From Boesenbergia rotunda (taxonomy: Eukaryota > Streptophyta > Magnoliopsida > Zingiberales > Zingiberaceae), in assembly GCA_024364735.1 (NCBI GenBank), contig JAGFNQ010000188.1, positions 190,870 to 254,869 on the forward strand: a DNA stretch of 64,000 nucleotides, read 5' to 3'. Positions 45,252-55,931 of the stretch are shown one piece after another; position 1 is the stretch's first letter; each line of letters begins with the position of its first letter. The position numbers and the translations under genes are program-made. The notes under the pieces were generated by a model. That model saw nothing but the letters and a program-made list of their open reading frames with translations. It searched no databases and was not told the DNA's origin.

Positions 45252-46169
45252 ACAAATGTGAGACGCGCATCCGGTATCTAATACCCAAGAAGAAGAGATA
45301 TATAGATTGACTTCTATACCAAAAATACCTTAGGTAGAAGTCTCACTTCTTTTCTTCTTTACTTCCTCCAGGTAATGTTTGCAGTTCCTCTTCTAATGTC
45401 CGGTCTCACCACAGTGGAAGCAGGTCTCTTCCTTAGGCACCTTGTCTTTAGCCTTGGATGTAGTAGAGTTGGCCTTGCCTTTGGCTTGGGTCTTACCCTT
45501 GCCTTTAGGCTTCCATTTGCCTTTGCCCTTTTGTACCATCAGTACATTACTAGTTTTGGTATTCTTGAGATTAGGTTCAGCAGTTCTTAACATGTTGAGC
45601 ATCTCAGGCAAAGGCTTGTCAATTTCATTCATGTTATAGTTCATGACAAATTGATTGTACCCTTCTAGCAACGATTGCAAGATAAGGTCCGTAGTCAATT
45701 CTTGGCCCAGTGGAAATCCTAGTCTTTTAAGGTTCTCAACATACCCAATCATCTTGAGTACGTGAGTTCCTATAGGAGTTACTTCTTGCATCTTGCATGC
45801 AAATAGGGCTTTAGACACCTCAAACCGCTCGTGCCTAGCTTGCCCTTGATATAGTTGCTTTAGATGCTCAACCATATCATGTGCATTCATATTCTCATGT
45901 TGCTTCTGAAGCTCAGAGTTCATGGTGGCAAGCATAAGGCATGATACATCAAGTGCATCATCCTGATGCTTCTTGTAAGCATCCTTTTCAGCATGGGTAG
46001 CGGTAGCGGCAGGTGCTTCTGGAAGAGATTGCTCTAGGACGTACAGTTTTCGTTCTTGTTTGAGGACTATCCTCATGTTTCTGTACCAGTCCAGGAAATT
46101 AGCTCCGTTGAGCTTGTCCTTCTCAAGGACGGATCGCAGAGAGAGAGTATTTGACGTGTTAGATGACAT
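45252..46169 (-). pseudogene. Angela-2 gag and protease start (cut by the gap)
   Basis: This opens MSSNTSNTLSLRSVLEKDKL at 46169 and stays in one frame through the gag core, the lysine-rich linker and the zinc knuckle, where TAG replaces Trp in CFHCGETGH-stop (45391-45393). A further TAA lies downstream, and the frame reaches WVLDTGCASHIC at the gap edge with DTG intact. It is the better preserved copy of the Angela-1 gag and shows where Angela-1 lost single bases. Confidence 0.85.
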
Positions 46170-47442
46170 GGTGATCTACAACAGTAGAATTATGCAGAAA
46201 TAAGTATCATATCTAATTCATTTAATTAGGCCTTTAATTAAATGATACTCCCACTGAATCGTAGAGCTTTGGTTGAGGCTAGTCATGGATGTAAGCAAAC
46301 TCAATTTACCAACACTTCTAGCTCCAAACCAAATAACAATCATTATTCATGTGGGACAAGATCCATATTATACTTCATCTTGAGTTAGCTTTGGCTAATC
46401 GCCCAAGACTTGGTATAATTAGGTAGGTAACATTTTACCAATTACATCTCATGCAACTCTTTGAAACAAATGGTCAAGATCCACATTACACATCATCTTC
46501 AGTTAGCTTTGGCTAATCGCCCAAGACATGGAATAATTGTTCTCTTACCCAATTTTCCCAACTTTTGGGATATGCCTCCAAGTTTCTCAATCTAATTGAG
46601 GGGACTTAGTTAAGTCTCACCCAAAGTTTAATAGCGGGACATCACAATTGTCCTCTCGCACTCTACCAAGATAAAATGCATCACTTTACTTTGGCAAACC
46701 CAACAACAAATGATCGAGGTAGTTTATGAGTACCAAAATTTGGTAGGCATATTGAGTTGACTTAATTGAGATAACTATTTATCTAATCATGCATCACATA
46801 CACACATTGCATATATCAATATATAACCGATAAAACGTGACATGATTATGACCCGTATACTACGATCTTCCCAAGCCAATGAGAAGATCGATAGTCAACC
46901 TAGGGATAACATCTTCTCCAAGTGCATCCTTCGGTCATCATCTGCGATCGACATCCTTCTTGTAACTTCATTCTTCAATGGGCACTCCACTACTCCTTTT
47001 GTACATTACAATGTAGGAAAACTCGAGTTACATTCGAGTCTAAATCTATTTTTACAACTTGGAAAAATAGAGACAAGGCACGACACGCAGGTCGTATTAT
47101 GAATTACAACATGCACACACACACATATTCTTCCAATCATATTAGGGTTAAGGTCATAACCATGCACCATGTCATCAATCACATACAATAGATTTAGGAC
47201 ATCAATTTTTATTATGATTGTAAAAATGCTCATGAGCCGAAACCATAGGTTATAAAATTTGTCGAGTACATTCGCAACATAGCACACTTTCATATTTCAT
47301 ATGATGATGCTATAGACTTTTAGTTTAATCAACACAAACTTTTGTATCTCGACAAATGCTCATACATTATACAATCTATAATAAAATTATATCCTACTTC
47401 TATATCACATATAAAAGTTTTCTAAACTTTGTACGATCTTTC
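46170..47442 (-). other. Angela-2 leader
   Basis: Homologous to 41271-42541, with the same two CTTTGGCTAATCGCCCAAG copies (46389-46407 and 46507-46525). No coding sequence. Confidence 0.7.
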
Positions 47443-47461
47443 GCAAGTGGCTCTGATACCA
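47443..47461 (-). other. Angela-2 primer-binding site
   Basis: TGGTATCAGAGCCACTTGC on the minus strand, immediately inside the LTR. Confidence 0.85.
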
Positions 47462-47462
47462 C

Positions 47463-49137
47463 TGAAGGGATCTATAGGTAAAAATATTTAAAATCGCAGC
47501 GAAAATAAGATCCCTCGAGCGATCCATGCGAAAGAAAAACTTATACAAAGTGATATAGAATTCCTATCTTATAAGAATACCTTTGTCGTGTGCCCTTCGC
47601 TTATCCCGCTAGTCCTTTAGTTCGCCGGATCTCTTACACGTTCAAGTGTTCATGCCTCTATGCGTATCCACACGAACACGATCTACGCCTCGGAGAGGAA
47701 CCACCTTAGTTGTGTTAGCAACTTGGGATGGTTCACAAAGCACAAGAACCTCTACTAGAGAGTTATGGACAAGGAGGAAGAAAGAAGAGGAAGAGAGATG
47801 CACCCTCTAGCCTTTGACAAGGGGGGGTATTTATACTCATCTAATGAATACCAAGGGTCTATGTCCCTTGAGCTCCTCTCATCTTAATGCTAATAAAACC
47901 CAATGAATAACAAGCCTCTTGGTATCCCTTGAGACTCTTAGTATTCTATTCATCTAATGAATAGAATGTCTCTTAGCCTTCCTCTTAAATAATATTTTAT
48001 TAAACTCTTTAATGAATATTATCCATAATTAAGTGGTTGAGTCTAATCTAGATGAGTCTAACTCAAATTAGATTCAATCCCATAATCTAATTGGATTCAC
48101 TTGAGTCTAACTCAATTAATCCAATTCGAATCAAATCTTAGTCAAACCAAGATCAATTAATCTCCGAAGCATCGTGTCCTTAGTGTGTGACCCAATAGGT
48201 TCTCGCAACGTTGGCAATGTGTCTAAACTACTTTAGACACATAAGCAATGAGCGGTATCTAGCAATGCATCATTGCTTCCCAAGTAACAAGAAAAGTCGA
48301 GATCCGACTTAACCTCCGTAACTACGATAATGTATGACCTTGTTCTTCTATCCTCGATATCTAGATTGACCAATGAGGCATAGACCGTGTCATCCTCAGT
48401 CAATCTTGTGTTTCTTGGTCCCCGAGTAGACTCACTCAAACAAATGAGCTCAATATCTCATATTGACTCATTTGAGCATGGTCATGCGTTTTAGTAGTCC
48501 TACTCGATCAAGGGGCCCACAGATATCACTCCCATCATATGGTAGGGATAGATCCCATCTACATCACTCACATCCCTCGCATAATTCATTATATACCCAG
48601 TGATCACCTTTATAGTCCACCCTGTTACGGGTGACGTTTGACGATACCAAAGTACATAATTCCTTATATAGGGAACCGTAGTGACTTCAGGTCTAAGGAC
48701 TATTCATACCAATAGTCACATGAGAAAGTTTATGATACTCATATGACAATCTATGAAATTTTCTCATGGCGGGTCATTCAATACACATTCTCCAATGTAT
48801 ACCCATGTGTCAACTTGATATCACATATCCATGACTTGTGAGCTCAAGTCATCAGTTGACATACATGCTAATCTCCATGCATTAATATTGTCCTTGAATA
48901 TTAATGCTTGACTAGGAATGGTTTAGAGTAGTGTTCTCTACATCATCTCACTATCAATTCAACCAATCGATATAATGTAGATAATAACCTACTACCCAAG
49001 GACATTATTATACTTAGTTATTTGACACAAATACAAAGCAAGTATAATAACCAAACATGTCTTTATTAATAATAGAATATGATACAAAATGTCCCTAGTC
49101 AATCATCACATAATTGGCTCTAGGGCTCCTACTAACA
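47463..49137 (-). mobile_element. Angela-2 5' LTR
   Basis: A 1675-bp LTR from TGAAGGGATC to CTACTAACA, matching the Angela-1 LTRs throughout. The minus-strand TATA box is at 47828-47835. The flank is GCATA, which is also Angela LTR sequence (compare 6887-6893), so Angela-2 landed inside another Angela LTR. Confidence 0.9.
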
Positions 49138-49900
49138 GCATAGAGTGTGTCATCCTCGAACAATCTTTGTGTTTCTTGATCCCCAAGTGGACTCACTCAA
49201 ACAAATGAGCTCAATATCTCATATTGACTCATTTGAGCATGGTCATGCGTTTTAGCAGTCCTACTGGATCAAGGGGCCCACAAATATAACTCCCGTCATA
49301 TGGGAGGGATAGATATCATCTACATCACTCACATCCCTCCGCAAAATTCATTATTTACCCAGTGATCACCTTTATAGTCCACCCTGTTACGAGTGATGTT
49401 TGATGATACCAAAGTACATAACTCCTTATGTAGGAAATCGTAGTGACTTCAGATCTACGAACTATTCATACTAATAGTCACATGAGAAAGTTTATGACAC
49501 TCATATAACTATCTATGAAACTTTCTCATGGCGGGTCAATTCAGTACACATTCTCTAATGTATACCCATGTGTCAACTTGATATTACATATCCATGACTT
49601 GTGAGCTTAAGTCATCAATTGACCTACATGCTAGTCTCCATGCATTAATATTGTCATTGAATATTAATGTTTGACTAGGAATGATTTAGTATAGTGTTCT
49701 CTACGTTATCTCACTATCGATTCAACCAATCGATATGATGTAGATAAGAATCTACTACCCAAGGACATTATTATACTTAGTTATTTGACACAAGTATAAA
49801 ATAAGTTTAATAACCAAACATGTCTTTATTAAAAATAGAATATGATACAAAAAATCTCTAGTCAATCATTACATAATTGGGTCTAGGGCTCCTACTAACA
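49138..49900 (-). mobile_element. Third Angela LTR, right-hand fragment
   Basis: It starts mid-LTR at GCATAGAGTGTGTC, equivalent to about 6885 in the Angela-1 3' LTR, and runs to CTACTAACA at 49900. It is more diverged than the other three copies, as expected for the older host of Angela-2. The left part must lie in or beyond the gap. Single-copy sequence follows. Confidence 0.85.
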
Positions 49901-52269
49901 GTATCCAGATGGAACCTTCTTGTTTCAAGTTTAAACAAATATAAGTCTATTTTGACCATAGCTGAATATTTCAATAAAATGAGATGATTTTGTCACAACT
50001 TGTAAAAGTATATAAAAGATTACTCTATAAATAATTAATTTAATAAATCATGATTAAATATTATAAAAAATATTTTTAAAATGGAAAAAAATTTGAGTCC
50101 AGGTTGGGCCTGAACTCATCTGATTTTAGGCCCAACGTGAGCCTGAAATTAGATAATTTCAAGTCCAACGTGGGCCTAAAATTAAGGTTAAGGTTAAGCA
50201 TTATGGAAAAGTTTTCTTCATTCAATACTTTTTAAAAGCTATATTTGCCCTTGTCCTAGATAAACCATTTATTAAATCATATGTTGTGATAGGTGATACA
50301 CCTCATCAAAATCAAATCCCAAATAAACTAGTATTCAAATTAGTTTTATATTACCAATTAGCATGAAAGATTTTATTTACCTTCACTTGACCAAATATAC
50401 GATTTTTTTAAAAAGAATTAAAAGATATAACTGCATATGACATAGGCATAATGAACTATCGAACAAATAGGAACACAGATCTTACGCTTTTGTAGCTGAT
50501 TCCCTGGGACATCCGAACCACAATATATTATTTTAAATTGAAAAGTCTGAAAAAGTAGTTCGGATGTCTCGAAATTCTAACTGAGAAAGAGAATTGTTAT
50601 CGGGAGGATATAAGAGACCAAACCACAGTACGTTTTTTGATAATTATGAATTTCATGTGTATCGTTTGGTTAAAAACTATTAATTTTTTGAATTGATTAA
50701 ATTTTAAAAATGGCCAATTTGATTAAAAAAAACTCCCACCGGTCAAGGAAAAATTCGAAAGTGCATCTGACACCTCATCCAATAGCTCATATTTAGTTTT
50801 TTTATTTCTTGAAAAGAAGATACTACCGTAACTAAATCGAATCACAAGGACCTAATTAATCTATTAAACATCTCGCTACTACATCATTATCCGGAGATCT
50901 TGTATTATAAAGATAGAATAAAGCATTTGAGTGTTTTCTTCCCTATAGAGATTTACTTACTGTGGAAATTAATCAAGACAAAACTCCTACGTCTCATTTT
51001 TTTATCTTTTTAAGAAGTTGATTCCACCGGATCTACGTCCATTCAATGAACGCACGTTTTCTTTTTCATTTTTTTCCTTTTTCTCCTCATATTTATCAAG
51101 TTACAAGTCCATGTCTTGTTGGTGAGAAATTTCGTTGGGCGGACTAATAAGCCTAGTTTCGTCTATTATTTTGGTAAACCATTAAAATAAGGAGAAATAC
51201 ACTTAAAAATTAAAATTTGATAGAATTAGTTACCGCATGATAGAATTGTCAAATCAAATTTCTAACAAAATCAGAAGACATATCTTCAATTTAACTGAGT
51301 TGGTTATAGCATGAAAAAACTATCAAATCAAATTTCAAACAAAACCACAAGATAAATACTGTATGAACGCCAAAGGTATGACCTTTTTTGCGCACGAATA
51401 AGGAAACATACTATTTCATTCATTTCCAAGTGAAAAGACTAGGCCAATTCAATTTGTATAAGTCAGCAAAAGCCACAAAGCACCAGCAGAAAAACCCTCC
51501 ATTGAGTTCAGACGAACCAACAGCTAAGCTATTGAAAACAATAATAATTTCGAATTGATTTTAATTAATCAAAATTTATTATATAATATAATGATATAAA
51601 TTGATAATAAACAATAACATTTTTAAATTTATTACATTCACTATTACGATTATTATTATATATTATATTTAATTTTTTATTATTATTTAAACAATTTATA
51701 TAAATAAATTTTATCATCATTATTATTATATATTATATTTAATCTTTTTATTATTATATAATAAATTTATATAAATAAATTTTTTAACGGTAAATTACAC
51801 AAAAATTCCTTTTAAAACATCTTTTAGCGTTCACTCCCATGAGGATTTATTTTTTTCACTCTCTAACTCTTCCTTTTTCACTTCTTAATATTTTTTGTAT
51901 TATGAAGTGAAAAGCAAAGATTGAGAAGTGCAAAAAAATAAATACACATGTGTAGAGTGTTTAGGGGATTTATTTTAAAAAAATCTTTTTGAAACTTCAC
52001 CAATACGATTATTCAAAATTATTATTACGCACAGTATGTTGACGGAAAAAATCACCATAGACTACTGCATGGTCGAGCCATCGGCTACCGATATCATCAG
52101 TGGTGAAGTCGTCACGTATTTCTGTCCCGTGATTTACCCTCGTTGACCAGTGGGGACTCTCGTTGAAGGTTGTGGAGTAGGGCCGGTCAGCCAAACGGAT
52201 TAGTCGGGCGTAAACTTGAATACCCTTTGTAAATAAAAAAAATTATTATGGTATGTTACTCCTCCATCT

Positions 52270-52271
<2 letters not shown>

Positions 52272-52308
<37 letters not shown>
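52272..52308. repeat. (TA)n microsatellite
   Basis: A pure alternating TA run of 37 bases, flanked by CTCC and CTTAATC. Confidence 0.98.
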
Positions 52309-52310
<2 letters not shown>

Positions 52311-52897
52311 TAATCTCTCATTTAATATAAAGATTACAATATCAATACACATCATCACACATTTTTTTTTCATCATCTTGCTCATACTAGATCAACAACC
52401 AATCCAAAATTGATGGGCAGACATCAAAATCTTAATAAAATCCCAATAAATCCTATTAAATTACAGTACACACATGACCATAAACCCCCGATCACAACCC
52501 ACCGTCTCCTATTTCTAAGTCTTCGAGTAGAGTACTCCAGTTAGCTAGGCTCTCTCGTAATTAATTAGGTATATAAAGTTTGAAATCGGCTGCCATATAT
52601 TATAAACAAAATTTACAATGGATAATGAATTTGAAAATATTGATTATTAGGATAAACTTTCACCTGGTACATATATTTATTATGATTATTATTATATATA
52701 TATGAGTAATGATATGTTTAAATTTTTTTTTAAATTTTAAGAAATAATGTGACAGTCATTAATATATACAATTATAATTATGGCTTGGACATTGTCAGTA
52801 ACTTCTGTCCACTTTTTCAAATAAAATTATATTTGAGGGCACAATCAATCTGTCGAATATTGTTGATACGATATTATTTCTTAATTTTTTTACTTTT

Positions 52898-52898
<1 letters not shown>

Positions 52899-52923
<25 letters not shown>
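52899..52923. repeat. (TA)n microsatellite near the CIPK promoter
   Basis: A pure alternating TA run of about 25 bases, about 250 bases before the start codon. Confidence 0.97.
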
Positions 52924-52928
<5 letters not shown>

Positions 52929-53042
52929 GCCCTCCGCTAGATCTCATGGGCCCGCATCAGTAAACGCGCCTCGCTCTCATTGGCCGCCCTCCTTCTGGTA
53001 GGCTGCTTCACGTCGACAATTATCGCCATTTTTTCGCCGCCG

Positions 53043-53062
53043 CCCCCCCCCCCCCCGGGGGG
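53043..53062. repeat. C14G6 homopolymer block
   Basis: Fourteen C followed by six G, about 110 bases upstream of the CIPK start. It could be a real G-quadruplex-capable tract or a sequencing artefact; run length is unreliable. Confidence 0.9.
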
Positions 53063-53170
53063 CCGCGGGCGGTAGTTCAGTTGTCGTTAAAACCAGGCTG
53101 CTAATCTTTGAGAAGATAAACGAGAGAGTAGTAGTAGAAATTAAGGACAGTCGAAGCTGGTGTTCGGGAG

Positions 53171-54493
53171 ATGGAAATGGGGAAGGAGGTGGAGCAGGCG
53201 AGGAAGCTGGTGTTCGGGAAGTACGAGATGGGGAGGGTCCTGGGGAAGGGAACGTTCGCCAAGGTGTACTACGGCCGCGAACTCAGCTCGGGCGAGAGCG
53301 TCGCTATCAAGGTGATCGACAAGGAGCAGGTCCGGCGGCAGGCGGGAATGATGGAGCAGATCAAGAGGGAGGTCGTTGTGATGCGTCTCGTCCGCCACCC
53401 CAACGTTGTGGAGCTCCGAGAGGTGATGGCCACAAAGACGCGGATCTTCTTCGTGATGGAGTACGTCCTCGGGGGCGAGCTGTTCGCCCGCGTCGCCCGC
53501 GGCCGGCTACCAGAAGACCAAGCCCGCCATTACTTCCACCAGTTGATCTCTGCCGTCGACTTTTGCCACAGCCACGGCGTTTTCCACCGGGACCTCAAGC
53601 CGGAGAATCTCCTTCTCGACAGGCGCGGCGAACTCAAAATCTCCGACTTCGGCCTCTCGGCGTTGCCTGAGCAGCTCCGACACGATGGCCTTCTCCACAC
53701 TCAGTGTGGAACCCCGGCCTACGTCGCGCCCGAGGTCCTCCGCCGTCGTGGCTACGATGGAGCCAAGGCTGATCTCTGGTCCTGCGGCGTTATCCTCTTC
53801 GTCCTCCTAGCTGGATTCCTCCCCTTCCAAGACGAGAGCTTGACGCAGATGTACCAGAAGGTGCTCAAGGCGAAGTACCAAATTCCACCATGGTTCTCCG
53901 GCGACGCTCGCCGCCTCGTATCCCGCCTCCTGGTCGTCAATCCCGATAAGCGCATCTCAATCCCTGCCATACTGCAGGACCCTTGGTTCAAAAAGAGATC
54001 TTTCCGTCCTCCACCCATACAAATCGCTAACCAGCCACAACCTCCGGTTCCGCAGGCGGAGAAAGAGGAGGTCAAGCAAGCGACGCCGAGGTTCTACAAC
54101 GCCTTCGAGCTAATCTCCAGTATGTCCTTTGGGTTCGATCTCTCGGGACTGTTTGAGAACCGACGGACGACGGGGACGGTGTTCACATCGCTGTCGCAGC
54201 CGGCTACGATCATTGAGAGGCTGGAAAAAATAGGTAGGGGACTTGATTTGGCAGTGATGCGAACGAAGCCATTCAGGGTGAGAATGGAAGGAACGGCGGA
54301 GGGAAGGAAGAGGCGGTTGGAGGTGGAGGCCGAGGTGTTCGAGGCGGCGGCAGGGGTGGCAGTAGTAGAGTTCACCAATGCCGACGGAGACAGCTTGGAG
54401 TACGCCAATTTCTGCGAGCAGAATATCCGGTCAGCGCTAAATGATATAATTTGGACCCTTTTACTCGCATTAGTCATCGATGAGTTGATATAA
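53171..54493 (+). CDS. CIPK: CBL-interacting protein kinase (CIPK), intronless
   Basis: A Ser/Thr kinase of the plant CIPK/SnRK3 family: it binds Ca2+-loaded CBL proteins and phosphorylates membrane transporters and other targets in ion and stress signalling. The frame has 440 residues. The kinase domain is about 18-273: glycine loop GKGTFAKV (25-32), ATP lysine K47, E67, HRD 139-141 within FHRDLKPEN, DFG 159-161, activation-loop T177, CGTPAYVAPE 179-188. The NAF/FISL motif that binds CBLs is at 310-329 (NAF 310-312, then FGFDLSGLFE), followed by a regulatory C-terminus with the usual FCEQ..R.AL.DIIW pattern. The last 11 residues (LLLALVIDELI) are hydrophobic and unlike the usual WQG-type ending, so the end may be altered. 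Very GC-rich coding with no intron fits the intron-poor CIPK clade in monocots. The start is the first in-frame ATG; ATG at 53177 is an alternative. I cannot assign a CIPK number. Confidence 0.95.
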   Translation: MEMGKEVEQARKLVFGKYEMGRVLGKGTFAKVYYGRELSSGESVAIKVIDKEQVRRQAGMMEQIKREVVVMRLVRHPNVVELREVMATKTRIFFVMEYVLGGELFARVARGRLPEDQARHYFHQLISAVDFCHSHGVFHRDLKPENLLLDRRGELKISDFGLSALPEQLRHDGLLHTQCGTPAYVAPEVLRRRGYDGAKADLWSCGVILFVLLAGFLPFQDESLTQMYQKVLKAKYQIPPWFSGDARRLVSRLLVVNPDKRISIPAILQDPWFKKRSFRPPPIQIANQPQPPVPQAEKEEVKQATPRFYNAFELISSMSFGFDLSGLFENRRTTGTVFTSLSQPATIIERLEKIGRGLDLAVMRTKPFRVRMEGTAEGRKRRLEVEAEVFEAAAGVAVVEFTNADGDSLEYANFCEQNIRSALNDIIWTLLLALVIDELI

Positions 54494-54595
54494 TATAATC
54501 TTATAGACGGACTTTTAATATTATTGATGGGTTGAGTACTCCGTGATTGACACTTAAGCTGAAGAAGTTTTTTTTTTTTTATGAGCTGAAGAAGT
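54494..54595. other. Short CIPK 3' flank
   Basis: About 100 AT-rich bases, including a direct repeat GCTGAAGAAGTT on both sides of a T-run (54560-54596). No polyadenylation signal could be fixed. The Tat-like LTR follows closely. Confidence 0.4.
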
Positions 54596-55302
54596 TGTGT
54601 GGCAAGATATAACGAGTTTGAATGATTCTCTTTTCGGATCTCCCGAGACTCTCTTGGGAAGGGGATCCCCCTCCCCTCCCCCGCCCCCCCCCCCCCCCCC
54701 CCCCCGGAGTTCAAATCAGAGGACGCATTCTCGAGATTACCTTGGAAAGCTAGATCCCTGAAACCACCTCGGGAAAGCAGAATATCCGAGACCCCCCAGG
54801 CCAGAAGATCCCGAGATTGTCTCAGGGAAGCAGAGCCCAAGAAGCATTCGGCCTCAAGTAATGGTCCCCCTTTCTTCGAATATGCGGATAACCATCACAT
54901 CTTATTGCGGAGTCATCATGACTCATAATTGTCGCAATGGTCCGAACTTAATGACGGCGTGAACCGTTGTAAAGGTTATCTTGTAACCGACAATCAAGAG
55001 GGCGTGACAATGATTGTGGAGACTCATGAGACAGCTGCTGCAGTTATAAAAGGTATTCCAACCTCTCCGGTAAAGGGGTTACGGACTCTCCCTACTTCAC
55101 GCATATTCTTTCCTGCCTTCTCTTCTTCTCCTGGATCGAGACACTAACTTGAGCGTCGGAGTGGGCTCCGTAGGACAACCTTCGGCGTGTTCCCCTAACA
55201 CTCGTGTTAATCTCGCAGGGTGTGAAGTTCTTCTTCCAGCGTCAACATCCACGTAGGCTGAACCCTGGTGATTGACCGTCGACGTCGATTCCTTCCGGAA
55301 CA
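54596..55302 (+). mobile_element. Ty3/gypsy Tat-like LTR
   Basis: The right end GGAACA at 55302 is followed by TTTGATGCCGTCTGTGGG, which resembles the conserved LTR/leader junction of Tat-lineage elements. The TATA box TATAAAA is at 55045-55051. Upstream are degenerate GAGATT..CTTGGGAAG repeats (54640-54840) and a C22 run (54684-54705). The left boundary is uncertain: TGTGTGGC at 54596 is my best guess, and no target duplication could be checked. Confidence 0.6.
54684..54705. repeat. C22 homopolymer
   Basis: Twenty-two consecutive C inside the Tat-like LTR. Length is unreliable in most sequencing data. Confidence 0.9.
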
Positions 55303-55339
55303 AGTTTGATGCCGTCTGTGGGAATCCAGTAATGCACCA

Positions 55340-55842
55340 GAAGGAACACCGATGGCATAGCCAGCGGGACCATCCATTGTCCTAACGAAGGAGGAACTGG
55401 ATCGCTTAGTGACCAACACCATCAAAGAGGCACTCGAACATCACCAAATCGAGCAGGCCGCCTCACAACGAGGTGCTTTTGTGCAGGAGGAGATTCCTAG
55501 AATCTCCATCTCGCACCCTCAACTACGAAGATCCGTTACACCACCGGGGCGACGCACCAGAGTCGGCCTGGACCACCGGCGAGACTCTCCCGGAGACATT
55601 GAGAAGGCCAAATCGGTAGTCTCTAGTGTGCTGAGACATGAGGATGAACAGGGGAAGAGGGAGGAACCTAAGGCCTCCCCTAAGGCTCCCTCTACTCTAT
55701 TCTCATTAGAGATTGTAGAAAACCTCATACCGAAGCAGTTCCGCGGGCCTGGGAGTGTTGATTACGACGGGAAGACAGATCCGAAGGATCATGTCTGCAA
55801 GTTTGAAAATGTGACACTCCTACACCAGTACACCAACGATGT
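55340..55842 (+). pseudogene. Tat-like gypsy gag, N-terminal fragment
   Basis: The frame reads EGTPMA, then TAG (55358-55360), then PAGPSIVLTKEELDRLV and on through a charged linker to the start of the Retrotrans_gag domain: FRGPGSVDYDGKTDPKDHVC, FENVTLLHQYTND. This order and the DGKTDP..H...FEN pattern are typical of Tat/Athila-type gag. It is cut at 55842/55843 by a minus-strand Sirevirus LTR. The downstream part lies outside the window. Confidence 0.75.
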
Positions 55843-55931
55843 TGTTGGAACATGGATGGCTTGAGAGGGGGGAGGGTGAATGTAGCCAGACACTTAACCT
55901 TTAGCACTTTTCGAATTTCTGCACCTCAAAG
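55843..55931 (-). mobile_element. End of a Sirevirus LTR, S3-related, minus strand
   Basis: The first bases TGTTGGAACATGGATGGC, then GAGAGGGGGGAGGGTGAATG and TAGCCAGACAC, are the reverse complement of the S3-type LTR terminus (GTGTCTGGCTA, ATTCACCCCCC, CTCTCTAGCCATCC, CAACA). It sits inside the Tat-like gag and is itself cut at 55931/55932 by Angela-3. Confidence 0.8.

Larger units (their letters stand above)
49901..53170. other. AT-rich intergenic region upstream of the CIPK gene
   Basis: No credible gene. It includes a GTTGGGCCT...AGGCCCAAC inverted repeat near 50103-50140, an 11-bp inverted repeat (50508-50518/50558-50568), a duplicated segment of about 75 bases (51220-51345), duplicated AT-rich blocks (51620-51790), and a GC-richer island at 52030-52200 holding a 61-codon ORF of unknown meaning. 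In the proximal 200 bases there are an inverted CCAAT box (ATTGG, 52979-52983), a CACGTC core (53009-53014) and a C/G homopolymer block. No convincing TATA box for the gene was found. The 5' untranslated region is about 53090-53170 by inference. Confidence 0.5.

Noticed and set aside
44329..45288. A 319-codon minus-strand ORF
   Set aside because: It is almost entirely the N gap, so the open frame is an artefact.
54094..54840. A 248-codon minus-strand ORF overlapping the CIPK 3' end
   Set aside because: Antisense of the NAF/regulatory region plus low-complexity LTR sequence including poly-G; no domain.
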